From Enterococcus raffinosus (GTDB taxonomy: Bacteria > Bacillota > Bacilli > Lactobacillales > Enterococcaceae), in assembly GCF_001886185.1 (NCBI RefSeq), contig NZ_JXLA01000011.1:56895-120894 (forward strand): a stretch of 64,000 nt of DNA, written 5' to 3'. Every line of letters begins with the position of its first letter. The first letter of the stretch is position 1. Both the position numbers and the translations under genes were made by a program. This document shows, in pieces, positions 52,994-61,643 of the stretch. The notes below the pieces were generated by a model that saw only the letters and a program-made list of their open reading frames with translations, was not told the DNA's origin and made no database searches.

Positions 52994-54700
52994 TTAATCA
53001 ACCCCTAACATTTGATCATTTGGCATCCCGGCTGGGATCATCGGTAATACATGCTCTTTATTGCAGATCATGACCTCAATCAGCATTGGTCCAGGTGTAG
53101 CAAAAGCCTCCTGTAACTCCTTCTCCAAAGAAGCTGGGTCGGTAATTTTCTTATTCCCAATTCCATAAGCCTCCGCCATTTTCATAAAGTCTGGCTGCTC
53201 ATGAAAGACGGATTGGGAGCGTCGTTCATTGTAAAACTTCTCCTGCCATTGCCGAACCATTCCCAATGATTGATTGTTCAATAAGACAAATTTGATGTCC
53301 AATTGGTGTTGGTTTAAGATTGCCAGCTCCTGATTCGTCATTTGGAACCCGCCATCTCCCACAAAAACAACTACGGATTCTTTTGGTTTACCAAATTTCA
53401 CGCCGATTCCTGCGGGGATGCCATACCCCATAGTCCCAAGTCCACCACTGGTGATCAGCTGCTTAGGAAATTGGAATGGATAATATTGAGCTACCCACAT
53501 TTGATGTTGTCCTACGTCTGTTACAACATAGGATTTTCCTTTTGTAATTCGACCGATGATTTCTATTACTTCTTGCGGTTTGATGATTTTTTCGTGACGA
53601 TCATATTTTAATGGATACTTTTTCTTCCGTTCATCACAGAGATCACGCCAAGCTTGGCAATCAGGAGCTTCAATTTCGATTGACAGCATTTGCTGCAAAG
53701 CAATTTTTGCATCGCCAACAATCGGTACATCCGTCTTGATGATTTTGCCGATTTCAACTGGATCCACGTCAATATGAGCAACTTTCGCATGTGGTGCAAA
53801 AGCTTCAGGTGAACAGGCAAGGCGATCATCAAAACGACTGCCAATATTAATTAACAGATCCGTTTCCATCATTGCCATATTTGCTACATAGGTCCCATGC
53901 ATTCCGCCCATTCCTAAGAAATTAGGGTCATCATGGGGCAGTAGCCCTAAGCCTAAAAGCGTACTAACGGTTGGAATTTGGTATTTATCAACAAACTGCC
54001 TTAATTCCTCAGCACCATTCGCTGCTACTACTCCGCCGCCAACCAAAAGAAGAGGTTTTTTAGCTTTCTTTAGTAAGCTCATTAAGCGTTCAACCTGTAA
54101 AATCGAGGGGGTCGTTGTTGGCTGATAGCTTTCTAAATGAACCGGCCGATCAATCTTTGGATTTGATTTCAATACTGTGATGTCCTTCGGTAAATCAATC
54201 AAAACTGGTCCTTTGCGTCCAGTTGTAGCAATATGGAAGGCTTCATTAACGATACGTGGAAGCTCTTCGATGTCGCGAACTTGATAATTATTTTTGGTGA
54301 TGGGAACGGTAATTCCCAGCATATCCGCTTCCTGAAATGCGTCTTTTCCGATTCCTGGAGTTGTTACCTGACCAGTGATTACTACTAGTGGAACAGAATC
54401 GATCATTGCATCAGCGATTCCTGTCACGACATTCGTTGCACCTGGACCGCTAGTTACGATCACAACTCCCGGTTTTCCTGTAGCTTTCGCGTACCCTTCA
54501 GCTGCGTGAACTGCACCCTGCTCGTGCCGTGTGAGAATATTTGGGATAGATTCATCATAAAGGGAATCAAATAATGGTAGGACGGACCCTCCGGGATACC
54601 CAAAAATCAATTCGACTCCTTGATGCTCCAGGCACTTGATTAACAAATCAGCACCATTGTATAGGTTTTCTGTTTCCACTTTTTGTTTCATTTCTTCCAC
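52994..54700 (-). CDS. ilvB: Acetolactate synthase large (catalytic) subunit
   Basis: A TPP- and FAD-dependent enzyme that makes acetolactate and acetohydroxybutyrate. 568 residues with the catalytic Glu region (TRHEQGAVHAAEGYA), TPP motif GDGGFQMTNQEL and the C-terminal half typical of biosynthetic AHAS rather than catabolic AlsS; the neighbouring ilvN agrees. The start is likely the GTG at 54700, seven bases from AGGGGG; an ATG three codons later is possible. Confidence 0.96.
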   Translation of the reverse strand: MEEMKQKVETENLYNGADLLIKCLEHQGVELIFGYPGGSVLPLFDSLYDESIPNILTRHEQGAVHAAEGYAKATGKPGVVIVTSGPGATNVVTGIADAMIDSVPLVVITGQVTTPGIGKDAFQEADMLGITVPITKNNYQVRDIEELPRIVNEAFHIATTGRKGPVLIDLPKDITVLKSNPKIDRPVHLESYQPTTTPSILQVERLMSLLKKAKKPLLLVGGGVVAANGAEELRQFVDKYQIPTVSTLLGLGLLPHDDPNFLGMGGMHGTYVANMAMMETDLLINIGSRFDDRLACSPEAFAPHAKVAHIDVDPVEIGKIIKTDVPIVGDAKIALQQMLSIEIEAPDCQAWRDLCDERKKKYPLKYDRHEKIIKPQEVIEIIGRITKGKSYVVTDVGQHQMWVAQYYPFQFPKQLITSGGLGTMGYGIPAGIGVKFGKPKESVVVFVGDGGFQMTNQELAILNQHQLDIKFVLLNNQSLGMVRQWQEKFYNERRSQSVFHEQPDFMKMAEAYGIGNKKITDPASLEKELQEAFATPGPMLIEVMICNKEHVLPMIPAGMPNDQMLGVD

Positions 54701-54711
54701 CCCGATTCCCC

Positions 54712-56394
54712 CTATTCTTCAGGCAATTTCATGACACCGCCAGTATGTGCTGAAGTGACCATTGCCGAGTAACGTGCTAACCAGCCTTTTTTGACCTTCG
54801 GCTGGAATTTTTTTAACCCCTCTTGCCGTTTTGCTAATTCTTCTGCTGATACATCCACATTCAATGTTCGATTCGTTAAATCGATCGTGATTTCATCACC
54901 ATCTTGAACCAGCGCGATTGGTCCACCTGCAGCAGCTTCTGGAGAGATATGTCCAACAGCGATTCCTCGAGTAGCTCCTGAGAAACGCCCATCAGTAATC
55001 AGTGCTACATCTTTCCCTAAACCACGCCCGACAATACTAGACGTCGGTGCCAACATTTCCGGCATACCAGGTCCGCCTTTTGGACCTTCGTAACGAATAA
55101 CAACAACATGTCCTTTCGTAACTGTGTGATTGTCAATAGCTTCCACCGCTTCATCATGGGAGCTAAAGCAAATCACTTTTCCTTTAAAGACCTTAATACT
55201 TGGGTCTACTCCCCCGACCTTAATTACACTACCTTCTGGTGCAATGTTGCCATATAAGATAGAAAGACCGCCGACTGGACTATAAGGAGACGTTTTCGGA
55301 TGGATTACCTCTTCATTCCGAATTTTTGCAGATGCAACACTTTCCCGTAAGGTTTTGCCTGTCACTGTGATTCGATCAGAATGAATCGCTCCGTCAATGG
55401 AAACCAATTCATTGATAATTGCTGGAACACCACCTGCCTCATGGACATCGTGCATCGAATAATTAGAAGACGGCGCGATTTTTGAAAGGTAAGGAACTCT
55501 TTTTGCAATCTCATTGATATCGGATTGATCGTAATCAATCTCTGCTTCATTCGCGATTGCCAATGTATGAAGAACCGTATTAGTTGAGCCGCCCATCGCC
55601 ATATCTAACGCGAAGGCATCATCAATAGCGTCCTTAGTCACGATATCTCGTGGTTTGATTTGTTTCTTCACAAGATCCATTAAATGCTTCGCCGATTCAC
55701 GAACCAACTCACGACGCTCATCAGAAACAGCCAAAATTGTCCCATTTCCTGGTAAAGCTAACCCAAGAATCTCTAATAGACAGTTCATAGAATTTGCTGT
55801 AAACATTCCGGCGCATGAACCACAAGTTGGACACGCATTTTGTTCCATAAAGAGAAAATCTTCTTTGGTCATTTGACCTTCTTTAAATGCGCCAACAGCT
55901 TCAAACATTGACGAAAGTGTCGTTTGGTGACCACGGGGATCAATCCCAGCCTTCATTGGACCGCCTGAACAAAAGATGGATGGCACATTCGTTCTCATAG
56001 CAGCCATGATCATTCCCGGAGTGATTTTGTCACAGTTGGGAATATAAAATACTCCGTCAAACCAATGGGCGTTAATGACTGTTTCTGCCGCATCAGCGAT
56101 AAGTTCTCTACTCGGCAGCGAGTAGCGCATTCCGATATGCCCCATCGCAATTCCATCGTCTACACCAATCGTATTGAATTCGAACGGAATGCCTCCGGCT
56201 TCACGAATCGCTTCTTTTGCTACATCGGCGAGTTCTCGTAGGTGGACATGTCCAGGTACAATATCGATATAAGAATTACAAATAGCAATAAATGGCTTAT
56301 CCATATCGTGGATATTTTTTACTTGGCCAGTCGCGTATAACAAACTTCTGGCGGGTGCTGCATCAATACCTTTTTTAATCTGATCACTTCTCAT
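54712..56394 (-). CDS. ilvD: Dihydroxy-acid dehydratase
   Basis: A 560-residue Fe-S enzyme that dehydrates the dihydroxy acids to the 2-keto acids of valine and isoleucine. Cluster cysteines are in NCDKITPGM and in CGSCAGMF; the carbamylated-lysine region and the C-terminal [22 protein letters not shown] are present. The ATG at 56394 has AGGGAG eight bases upstream; the frame's GTG two codons earlier is too close. First gene of the operon, directly after the attenuator. Confidence 0.97.
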   Translation of the reverse strand: MRSDQIKKGIDAAPARSLLYATGQVKNIHDMDKPFIAICNSYIDIVPGHVHLRELADVAKEAIREAGGIPFEFNTIGVDDGIAMGHIGMRYSLPSRELIADAAETVINAHWFDGVFYIPNCDKITPGMIMAAMRTNVPSIFCSGGPMKAGIDPRGHQTTLSSMFEAVGAFKEGQMTKEDFLFMEQNACPTCGSCAGMFTANSMNCLLEILGLALPGNGTILAVSDERRELVRESAKHLMDLVKKQIKPRDIVTKDAIDDAFALDMAMGGSTNTVLHTLAIANEAEIDYDQSDINEIAKRVPYLSKIAPSSNYSMHDVHEAGGVPAIINELVSIDGAIHSDRITVTGKTLRESVASAKIRNEEVIHPKTSPYSPVGGLSILYGNIAPEGSVIKVGGVDPSIKVFKGKVICFSSHDEAVEAIDNHTVTKGHVVVIRYEGPKGGPGMPEMLAPTSSIVGRGLGKDVALITDGRFSGATRGIAVGHISPEAAAGGPIALVQDGDEITIDLTNRTLNVDVSAEELAKRQEGLKKFQPKVKKGWLARYSAMVTSAHTGGVMKLPEE

Positions 56395-56413
56395 AGTCAC
56401 ATCTCCCTACCTT

Positions 56414-56450
56414 CAAAAAAAGAGCATCCCATCAATAAATGGGATGCTCT
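56414..56450 (-). terminator. Attenuator terminator in the ilv leader
   Basis: Minus-strand perfect 12-base stem AGAGCATCCCAT / ATGGGATGCTCT with a six-base loop (56421-56450), followed by six or seven T. It ends 20 bases before ilvD, so most transcripts must pass it to express the operon. Confidence 0.9.
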
Positions 56451-56466
56451 TGCAAGAATCCCATTT
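56437..56466 (-). promoter_or_regulatory. Antiterminator pairing of the ilv leader
   Basis: Minus-strand AAATGGGAT (56458-56466) is complementary over nine bases to ATCCCATTT (56437-56445), which is part of the terminator 5' arm and loop. The loop between contains a TCTTGCAAGA palindrome. Formation excludes the terminator. Confidence 0.7.
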
Positions 56467-56512
56467 CTAACGCAAATAGGACTCAAACTAACGGTTGTTA
56501 CTTCTCCGCGTT

Positions 56513-56578
56513 CTAAGTCCTGGACTCAATAATTAATAAGACGATGCCATCAAAATTATTGTATTTACTCTTGCGCAT
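56513..56578 (-). CDS. ilv leader peptide (21 residues)
   Basis: A short ORF, MRKSKYNNFDGIVLLIIESRT, with AAGGAG nine bases before its ATG. Codons 12-17 are ATC GTC TTA TTA ATT ATT, six consecutive branched-chain codons. It lies between the operon promoter and the attenuator terminator. This is the layout of ribosome-mediated attenuation, as known for the leu-ilv operon of Lactococcus lactis: stalling on scarce Ile/Val/Leu-tRNA would favour the antiterminator. It is not a T-box. Confidence 0.85.
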   Translation of the reverse strand: MRKSKYNNFDGIVLLIIESRT

Positions 56579-56627
56579 AAAAATCGGCTCCTTGTTTTTT
56601 CTAATAATATCTTAATCATTTTTTTAT

Positions 56628-56656
56628 ACTATACATTTCATAAGATTAAAAGTCAA
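56628..56656 (-). promoter_or_regulatory. Promoter of the ilv operon
   Basis: Minus-strand TTGACT (56651-56656), 17-base spacer, TATAGT (56628-56633). Starts a leader of about 225 bases carrying the leader peptide and attenuator. Confidence 0.8.
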
Positions 56657-56658
56657 TG

Positions 56659-56673
56659 AATTTTCAGAATATT
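56659..56673. promoter_or_regulatory. CodY box at the ilv promoter
   Basis: AATTTTCAGAATATT matches the CodY consensus AATTTTCWGAAAATT in 14 of 15 positions. It lies two bases upstream of the -35 box, where CodY (activated by branched-chain amino acids and GTP) would repress. Confidence 0.65.
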
Positions 56674-56796
56674 TTCTAACTTAGCAATTTTTTGGTTTCT
56701 TACTGGTAAAAAAGAGTCCTCTAGCACCAATATTAATATCCTCTTAAGTAGTAAGTTCTCATGATGGCTCTCTAATAAATTATTTTCATAAAACAT

Positions 56797-56824
56797 TAAA
56801 AAAGCCCGACAATATTTGTCGAGC
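56797..56824 (-). terminator. Terminator of the ABC exporter operon
   Basis: Minus-strand stem GCTCGACAA / TTGTCGGGC (one G-T pair) followed by a T-run. The gap 56674-56796 otherwise shows no gene I can support. Confidence 0.75.
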
Positions 56825-58630
56825 TTATCCTGCAAATTGACTATTGTACAAATTCGCGTAGAAATCACCTTTTTTCATTAAACTCCGATGGCTGCCCTGT
56901 TCAATGATCGAACCATCCTTCATCACTAAAATCAGATCGGCATTTTTTATGGTAGATAAGCGATGCGCAATCACGAAGCTGGTCCTTTCAGCAGTTAAAC
57001 GATCCATCGCCTGTTGGATCATTCCCTCTGTTCGTGTATCTACGCTAGAGGTTGCCTCATCTAAGATTAACAACTGCGGATCTGCTAAGATCGCTCGAGC
57101 AATCGTTAAGAGTTGCTGCTGACCTTGTGAAATCTGACTGCCATCTGATGAGATGATGGTATCATAACCGTTTGGCAATGTTCGGATAAAGTGATGACAT
57201 TGTGCGTCTCTTGCTGCTTGAATAATTTCCTCCTTTGTCGCCTCTGGATTGCCGTATGCAATATTATCAGCTACACTTCCTTCGAACAGCCATGTGTCCT
57301 GCAAGACCATACCAAACTTCTGGCGAATGGCCGACCGTGAAAAATGACTGATATTCTTACCGTCTACTTCGATTTGCCCCCCAGTCAATTCATAAAAACG
57401 CATCAATAAATTGATCATCGTTGTCTTACCCGCACCTGTCGGACCAACGATTGCTACCATCTGCTTGGGCTTCACCTTGAAGTTCACGTCATCCATTAAA
57501 AGCCGATCTGGAGTATAGCCGAATGCAACATGCTTAAAAGTTACTTCACCACGAAGGTTTTCTGGAACGGCAACACTTAATACTTCTTCTGTTTCTTCCT
57601 CCAGATCTAAAAGCTCAAAAATTCTCTCTAAGGCTGCAAAAGCGCTTTGCAAACTATTGATTACATAGGAGACCTGTGTAATTGGTTCGGAAACTTGATT
57701 CACATATTGCAGATAAGCTTGAACCAAACCAATCGATAGTTGTCCATTGATCACCATGATGCCCCCAACAACTGCGCTCGTCACAAATCCTAACTGGTTG
57801 ATTAAACGAATTAATGGGTTGATGGCAAAGCCAACAAATTGGGCTTTTTTGAAGGCTTGGAACTGTGCCTCATTCAATTTATCCAATTCCTCGGCAGTTT
57901 CCTTTTGCCGATTATAAGCTTTAATAAGTAGATTTCCCGAATAATTTTCCTCAGCCTTTGTTCCTACAGCCCCTAATGCTGCTTGATTTTCAGAAAAATA
58001 CTCTTGATTTTTATGAGCCAGATAATTGGTCAGCAATAAGCTAATCAATAAAATCACAACAATCCCTAGCGTTAAAAGCGGACTCAAATAAATCATCAAG
58101 CCTAAACCAATAACGATGGATAAAATCGCTGAAATCATTTGCATTAAACCGACTTGCAAGACTTCAGAGACTTTATCTAAATCCAAGGTCGCTCTTGTTA
58201 ATATATCACCGGTTTTATATTGATCAAAAAACTTCATCGGTAAATGATTCAGCTTCTCTGTCAATGTTTTTCTAAGTCGTAAAGTTAGTGTCTCAGCAAC
58301 GCTCGCCATCGTATATTCCTGTAATAAGGAAAAGAGTGATACGCCACCCCACGTTAAAAAGAGTAGAAGCACTGGGCGCCGTAATGCTTCAACTATATTT
58401 TTTAAAGATGCCTGCTGTGTTCTCAGCAGACCTATAATGGCATCCAATCCCCATCCTAAGATTAAGGGAGTGATCGCCATTAATGTGGCAAAGCAAATAG
58501 CTGAGCCAACAATAATGATAAATCGACGCTTCTGCTCCATCAGCAATTTAAACAATCGTAATCCCGTTTTTTTAAATTCTTTTGGTTTTTCAGACACTAA
58601 CTCTTTTTCATCAACTTGCTTGATGCTCAT
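56825..58630 (-). CDS. Heterodimeric ABC exporter, subunit with canonical ATP site
   Basis: A 601-residue half-transporter: six membrane segments (about 30-320) and an ATPase domain with Walker A GPTGAGKT, Walker B LLILDEATSSVD (catalytic Glu present) and H-loop AHRLS; the signature is ISQGQQQ rather than LSGGQ. The pair resembles LmrCD, BmrCD or TM287/288 multidrug exporters. It overlaps the first subunit by 20 bases; the ATG at 58630 has GGAGGGG upstream. A MerR-type regulator is divergent. Substrate unknown, probably cationic or amphipathic drugs. Confidence 0.9.
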   Translation of the reverse strand: MSIKQVDEKELVSEKPKEFKKTGLRLFKLLMEQKRRFIIIVGSAICFATLMAITPLILGWGLDAIIGLLRTQQASLKNIVEALRRPVLLLFLTWGGVSLFSLLQEYTMASVAETLTLRLRKTLTEKLNHLPMKFFDQYKTGDILTRATLDLDKVSEVLQVGLMQMISAILSIVIGLGLMIYLSPLLTLGIVVILLISLLLTNYLAHKNQEYFSENQAALGAVGTKAEENYSGNLLIKAYNRQKETAEELDKLNEAQFQAFKKAQFVGFAINPLIRLINQLGFVTSAVVGGIMVINGQLSIGLVQAYLQYVNQVSEPITQVSYVINSLQSAFAALERIFELLDLEEETEEVLSVAVPENLRGEVTFKHVAFGYTPDRLLMDDVNFKVKPKQMVAIVGPTGAGKTTMINLLMRFYELTGGQIEVDGKNISHFSRSAIRQKFGMVLQDTWLFEGSVADNIAYGNPEATKEEIIQAARDAQCHHFIRTLPNGYDTIISSDGSQISQGQQQLLTIARAILADPQLLILDEATSSVDTRTEGMIQQAMDRLTAERTSFVIAHRLSTIKNADLILVMKDGSIIEQGSHRSLMKKGDFYANLYNSQFAG

Positions 58631-60353
58631 GCTTCTTCCCCTCCATTCCTTGAGATTTGGCAAATTCTTGGTACACCTTACAGGTACGGAGCAACTCTTC
58701 GTGCGTCCCTTTACCCACGATTTTTCCTTCTTCTAAAACAATGATTTGGTCCGCATCCTTAATCGTCGATAGCCGTTGAGCGACAATCACAATTGCCGCG
58801 TCTTGCAGATAACTCTTTAAAGCCTTCCGCAGCTTAGCGTCTGTTTGATAATCTAAGGCTGAGAAACTATCATCAAAGAAATACAGATCAGCAGGCTTGA
58901 TTAACGCACGTGCAATACTCAAACGTTGTTTTTGCCCGCCGGAGAAGTTATTTCCCTTCTGAGCAACCAAAGCATCATACTGACCATCGAGGGTATTAAT
59001 AAATGCAGCCGCTTGAGCTACTTCGGCTGCCTGCTTCATTTCTTGTTCTGTAGCTGACGGCTTACCAAACAGAAAATTCTCTCGAATCGTTCCGCTAAAT
59101 AAGAAAGCTTTCTGAGGAACGTAACTAATTCGCTCTCTTAACGCTTCTTGTGTAACGCATTGTACAGGTTTATCAAGAAAACGTATCTCTCCTTTCGTCG
59201 TATCCTTTAAACGCAGCAAGGCTTTAGCAATAGTGCTCTTCCCTGAGCCTGTTCCGCCCACAATCGCTGTCACACCTTTAGGAATGTCAAAGCTAATATC
59301 GGATAGAACTGATTCTTCTGCTCCGCTGTATGCAAAATCGACATGATCAAAAACGGCGATCGGTGCATCCTCTTTCAATTCAAAGGATACTTTCGCTCCA
59401 TCCACGATCTCTTCCTCTTTCGTTAATACTTCATCGATCCGTTCCAATGAAGCTAAAGCCTTTGGAATCATGACAATAACCATGGCTGCCATTGTTAGGA
59501 ACCATAGACTCAAGATAGTATATTCACTGATTGCTGTTAAACTTCCGATAGGGACATTTCCTTGAAGTACAAGAACACCGCCAAAGGCTAATACTGCGGT
59601 CATTCCTAAGCCCATCACTAAGTTGACTGTTGGATTTAGGACGGCAAATAATTTGTTCACGCGAATCATTACCTCTGCATAATTACTAAAGGTTTGATCT
59701 GTCCGTTTCTTTTCAAAGCTAGTTTTATTGAATGCTCTAATCACACGAACCCCTGTATAAAACTCTCTCAAGATTTGCATCATTTTATCCATCCGCTGCT
59801 GCATCACCTCTGCAAGCGGAATGGCCTTTTTGATCACCAATAAGGCTACAATTGAAAATAGAGCGATTGAAGCCATGGGAATCCAAACAAAGCGCCACGA
59901 AATGACCCCCGTTAAAACGATTGAAGCCAAACAAATCAACGGTGCTGGAATAATCATTTGAAAGACCATCATCATAATTTGCTGAATATTGGTGATGTCG
60001 CTAGTTGTTCGCGCGAGTAGGGTTGGTGTCCCAAACTCATCCATGTCAGCCATGGAGAGCTGCTGTGTTTTGTTGACTAATTGTTTCCGTAAAAAATAGC
60101 CGAAACGTCCAGCCAAAATCGCGGAATAATAGCTGGCGATAATTGACACGATCCCCGTCAATACAGCTATCCCCAGCATAAATGCACCATTACGCCAAAT
60201 CGCTCCTTGATCCTGAGTTAAAATACCTTCATCTATAATTTCAGCAACATAGTAAGGAATCATTAGCGTTCCAACCGCTTGCACGATCATTAAGATGAAG
60301 GTGCCGAAGAACATCTTATGATATTCTTTGAAAAAGATTTTGAATAGTTTCAT
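58611..60353 (-). CDS. Heterodimeric ABC exporter, subunit with degenerate ATP site
   Basis: A 580-residue half-transporter with an N-terminal six-helix domain and an ATPase domain. Walker A GGTGSGKS and signature FSGGQKQR are normal, but Walker B reads YFFDDSFSALD, with Asp where the catalytic Glu is usual, and the switch is AQRLS rather than AHRLS. Such asymmetry is normal in heterodimeric exporters with one degenerate site. First gene of the operon; AAGGAGG precedes the start. Confidence 0.9.
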   Translation of the reverse strand: MKLFKIFFKEYHKMFFGTFILMIVQAVGTLMIPYYVAEIIDEGILTQDQGAIWRNGAFMLGIAVLTGIVSIIASYYSAILAGRFGYFLRKQLVNKTQQLSMADMDEFGTPTLLARTTSDITNIQQIMMMVFQMIIPAPLICLASIVLTGVISWRFVWIPMASIALFSIVALLVIKKAIPLAEVMQQRMDKMMQILREFYTGVRVIRAFNKTSFEKKRTDQTFSNYAEVMIRVNKLFAVLNPTVNLVMGLGMTAVLAFGGVLVLQGNVPIGSLTAISEYTILSLWFLTMAAMVIVMIPKALASLERIDEVLTKEEEIVDGAKVSFELKEDAPIAVFDHVDFAYSGAEESVLSDISFDIPKGVTAIVGGTGSGKSTIAKALLRLKDTTKGEIRFLDKPVQCVTQEALRERISYVPQKAFLFSGTIRENFLFGKPSATEQEMKQAAEVAQAAAFINTLDGQYDALVAQKGNNFSGGQKQRLSIARALIKPADLYFFDDSFSALDYQTDAKLRKALKSYLQDAAIVIVAQRLSTIKDADQIIVLEEGKIVGKGTHEELLRTCKVYQEFAKSQGMEGKKHEHQAS

Positions 60354-60378
60354 CTTTTTTTCCCTCCTTCTTCTATGG

Positions 60379-60410
60379 TAGAATAAACTGTAACGTTACG
60401 TCACAGTCAA
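60379..60410. promoter_or_regulatory. MerR-type promoter and operator of the exporter, divergent from the regulator
   Basis: On the minus strand TTGACT (60405-60410), a 19-base spacer, TATTCT (60380-60385). A 21-base dyad, ACTGTAACGT-T-ACGTCACAGT (60387-60407, one mismatch per arm), fills the spacer. The long spacer with centred operator is the mark of MerR-activated promoters. On the plus strand TGG-TAGAAT (60376-60384) could be the -10 of the regulator, overlapping the exporter -10. Confidence 0.8.
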
Positions 60411-60430
60411 GCAGGAAAGGAATTTTTTTA

Positions 60431-61267
60431 ATGAAAGAATTATTAACGATTAGCGAGATGGCAAAATACGCGGGCATTAGCCGAAGAACCTTAATTTACT
60501 ATGACCAAATCGATCTTTTTAAACCTGCAAAAGTTGGCGAAAACGGCTATCGCTATTATGGTATTGATCAATATTTTGAGTTAGACGTCATTTTATTATT
60601 GAAAAATCTTGACGTCTCCTTAGAAGACATTCATGTATTTTTAAAGAACCGGAACGTTGACTATGTTTTAGATGGATTTATTCGACAGAAACAAAAAGTG
60701 AATGAACAAATAAATAAACTAAATGGCATTCGGGATTCTTTAGATAGCTACATCGAACGCTATACTACCCTAAAAAACTTCGATCTTGAATCTATCACTC
60801 TTTCCTATCGAGAGGCTGAGTCCTTCGTCATTTCTGAGACAATCGAGAATTATGATATAAACTCTGTTCAAATTTACGGTCGTTTCTATTCCTCTGTAGA
60901 AAGCAGGGATTTATTTAGCGGATACCCGATTGGTTTCCTTGTGGATGGTTCCGCCTTTTATCAGGAAAATTTCCACACCGCTCCTTATCGCGCCTTAGTA
61001 AAGATCTCCGAGGATCGCCTGCACATTTATGATCAGCAACGTGTAGTAAAGCGTCCAGCGGGGTACTATGTTTCTGGTTTTATGAAAGATGAGATTCACC
61101 ACATCAATACCTTTAACAATCGCTTTAAGAACTATCTGAAGGAGAATAAACTAGAATTAAATGGAGATATTTGGGAATTGCTTTGGCAGGATGAGACTAC
61201 CTCTGAACAGCCAGAAGATCAGGTATTTGAAGTATTAATTCCTGTCCAATATAAAGAAGGAAAATAG
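60431..61267 (+). CDS. MerR-family regulator with effector-binding C-terminal domain
   Basis: A 278-residue regulator: MerR helix-turn-helix (residues 4-30, LLTISEMAKYAGISRRTLIYYDQ), wing and coiled coil (to about 120), then a GyrI/BmrR-like effector domain (about 120-275). This architecture matches BmrR-type regulators that sense lipophilic drugs. It faces the exporter operon across a shared dyad, so it very likely controls those genes. No cysteine-based metal motif is seen. Confidence 0.9.
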   Translation: MKELLTISEMAKYAGISRRTLIYYDQIDLFKPAKVGENGYRYYGIDQYFELDVILLLKNLDVSLEDIHVFLKNRNVDYVLDGFIRQKQKVNEQINKLNGIRDSLDSYIERYTTLKNFDLESITLSYREAESFVISETIENYDINSVQIYGRFYSSVESRDLFSGYPIGFLVDGSAFYQENFHTAPYRALVKISEDRLHIYDQQRVVKRPAGYYVSGFMKDEIHHINTFNNRFKNYLKENKLELNGDIWELLWQDETTSEQPEDQVFEVLIPVQYKEGK

Positions 61268-61306
61268 CTTATTTATCGGTTTCTTGCTCAAAATAATCTT
61301 GACAGC

Positions 61307-61335
61307 TTGATAAATTAGATGGTAGGCTTTATAAA
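61307..61335 (+). promoter_or_regulatory. Promoter of the rtcB leader transcript
   Basis: TTGATA (61307-61312), 17-base spacer, TATAAA (61330-61335). A second TTGACA lies just upstream (61299-61304) but would be too far. Transcript starts about 20 bases before the first small ORF. Confidence 0.65.
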
Positions 61336-61360
61336 GTAATAAACGAAGGGAGAGAGTACA

Positions 61361-61462
61361 ATGATTAAGACAAATTATCTAAACTTCATACATTCGATTG
61401 AACGGTTGGATCTGTTTTGTTCGAAGCAAGAGTCTTATTCTACAGGCTCTCTAAGCTTCTGA
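61361..61462 (+). CDS. Leader ORF 1 of rtcB (33 residues)
   Basis: A small ORF starting MIKTNYLNFIHSIERLD and ending STGSLSF, with GGGAGAG upstream. It matches no peptide I know. Its promoter, ribosome site and the terminator 18 bases after its stop give it the layout of an attenuator leader peptide. Codons 11-14 contain TTCGATTGA, complementary to the terminator 5' arm. Confidence 0.55.
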   Translation: MIKTNYLNFIHSIERLDLFCSKQESYSTGSLSF

Positions 61463-61493
61463 ATAAAGCCTATTTGTTAAACTGTCAATCGAA
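61393..61493 (+). promoter_or_regulatory. Antiterminator pairing inside the rtcB leader
   Basis: TTCGATTGA (61393-61401, inside ORF 1) is perfectly complementary over nine bases to TCAATCGAA (61485-61493), which covers the 5' arm and loop of the terminator. Pairing would prevent termination. A ribosome on codons 11-14 would mask it. Pairing is directly visible; function is inferred. Confidence 0.5.
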
Positions 61494-61511
61494 GGATTGG
61501 CAGTTTTTTTG
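61481..61511 (+). terminator. Attenuator terminator upstream of rtcB
   Basis: Stem CTGTCAATC / GATTGGCAG (one G-T pair) around GAAG (61482-61502), with seven or eight T after it. It lies about 140 bases before rtcB and after ORF 1. Confidence 0.8.
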
Positions 61512-61562
61512 TTTCATAAAAATTAAGTCGAAGATATTGAAAAATCAACGGAGGTGTTCCCT

Positions 61563-61604
61563 ATGAGTGGAAAAAGAAAGAAGTTAGACCTATATACAAA
61601 TTAA
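61563..61604 (+). CDS. Leader ORF 2 of rtcB (13 residues)
   Basis: MSGKRKKLDLYTN, basic, with a strong GGAGG seven bases before its ATG and a TAA two bases before a regulatory hairpin. No known family. Too short to be certain as a gene, but the ribosome site is better than that of rtcB itself. Confidence 0.5.
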   Translation: MSGKRKKLDLYTN

Positions 61605-61606
61605 GA

Positions 61607-61637
61607 AGAGGAATGATTTAATTCCTCTATGAGAGGA
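61607..61637 (+). promoter_or_regulatory. Alternative hairpins controlling the rtcB ribosome binding site
   Basis: TCCTCT (61623-61628) can pair either with upstream AGAGGA (61607-61612, as part of an eight-base AGAGGAAT/ATTCCTCT stem) or with AGAGGA at 61632-61637, the rtcB Shine-Dalgarno sequence. The two pairings exclude each other. The upstream arm starts two bases after the ORF 2 stop codon, so a ribosome there would tip the balance. Confidence 0.5.
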
Positions 61638-61643
61638 TTAAAT

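Noticed and set aside
56401..56625. T-box riboswitch for ilv
   Set aside because: No T-box sequence (AGGGTGGTACCGCG type) or specifier-loop layout; the leader peptide and attenuator explain the region.
56653..56868. 71-codon ORF on the minus strand
   Set aside because: Starts within the end of the exporter gene, contains that gene's terminator and runs into the ilv promoter region; no ribosome site.
60386..60404. Ordinary sigma-A promoter for the exporter
   Set aside because: The 19-base spacer is too long for efficient unassisted recognition; a MerR-activated promoter fits better.
61299..61335. TTGACA (61299-61304) as the -35 of the rtcB leader
   Set aside because: The distance to TATAAA would be 25 bases; TTGATA at 61307 gives 17.
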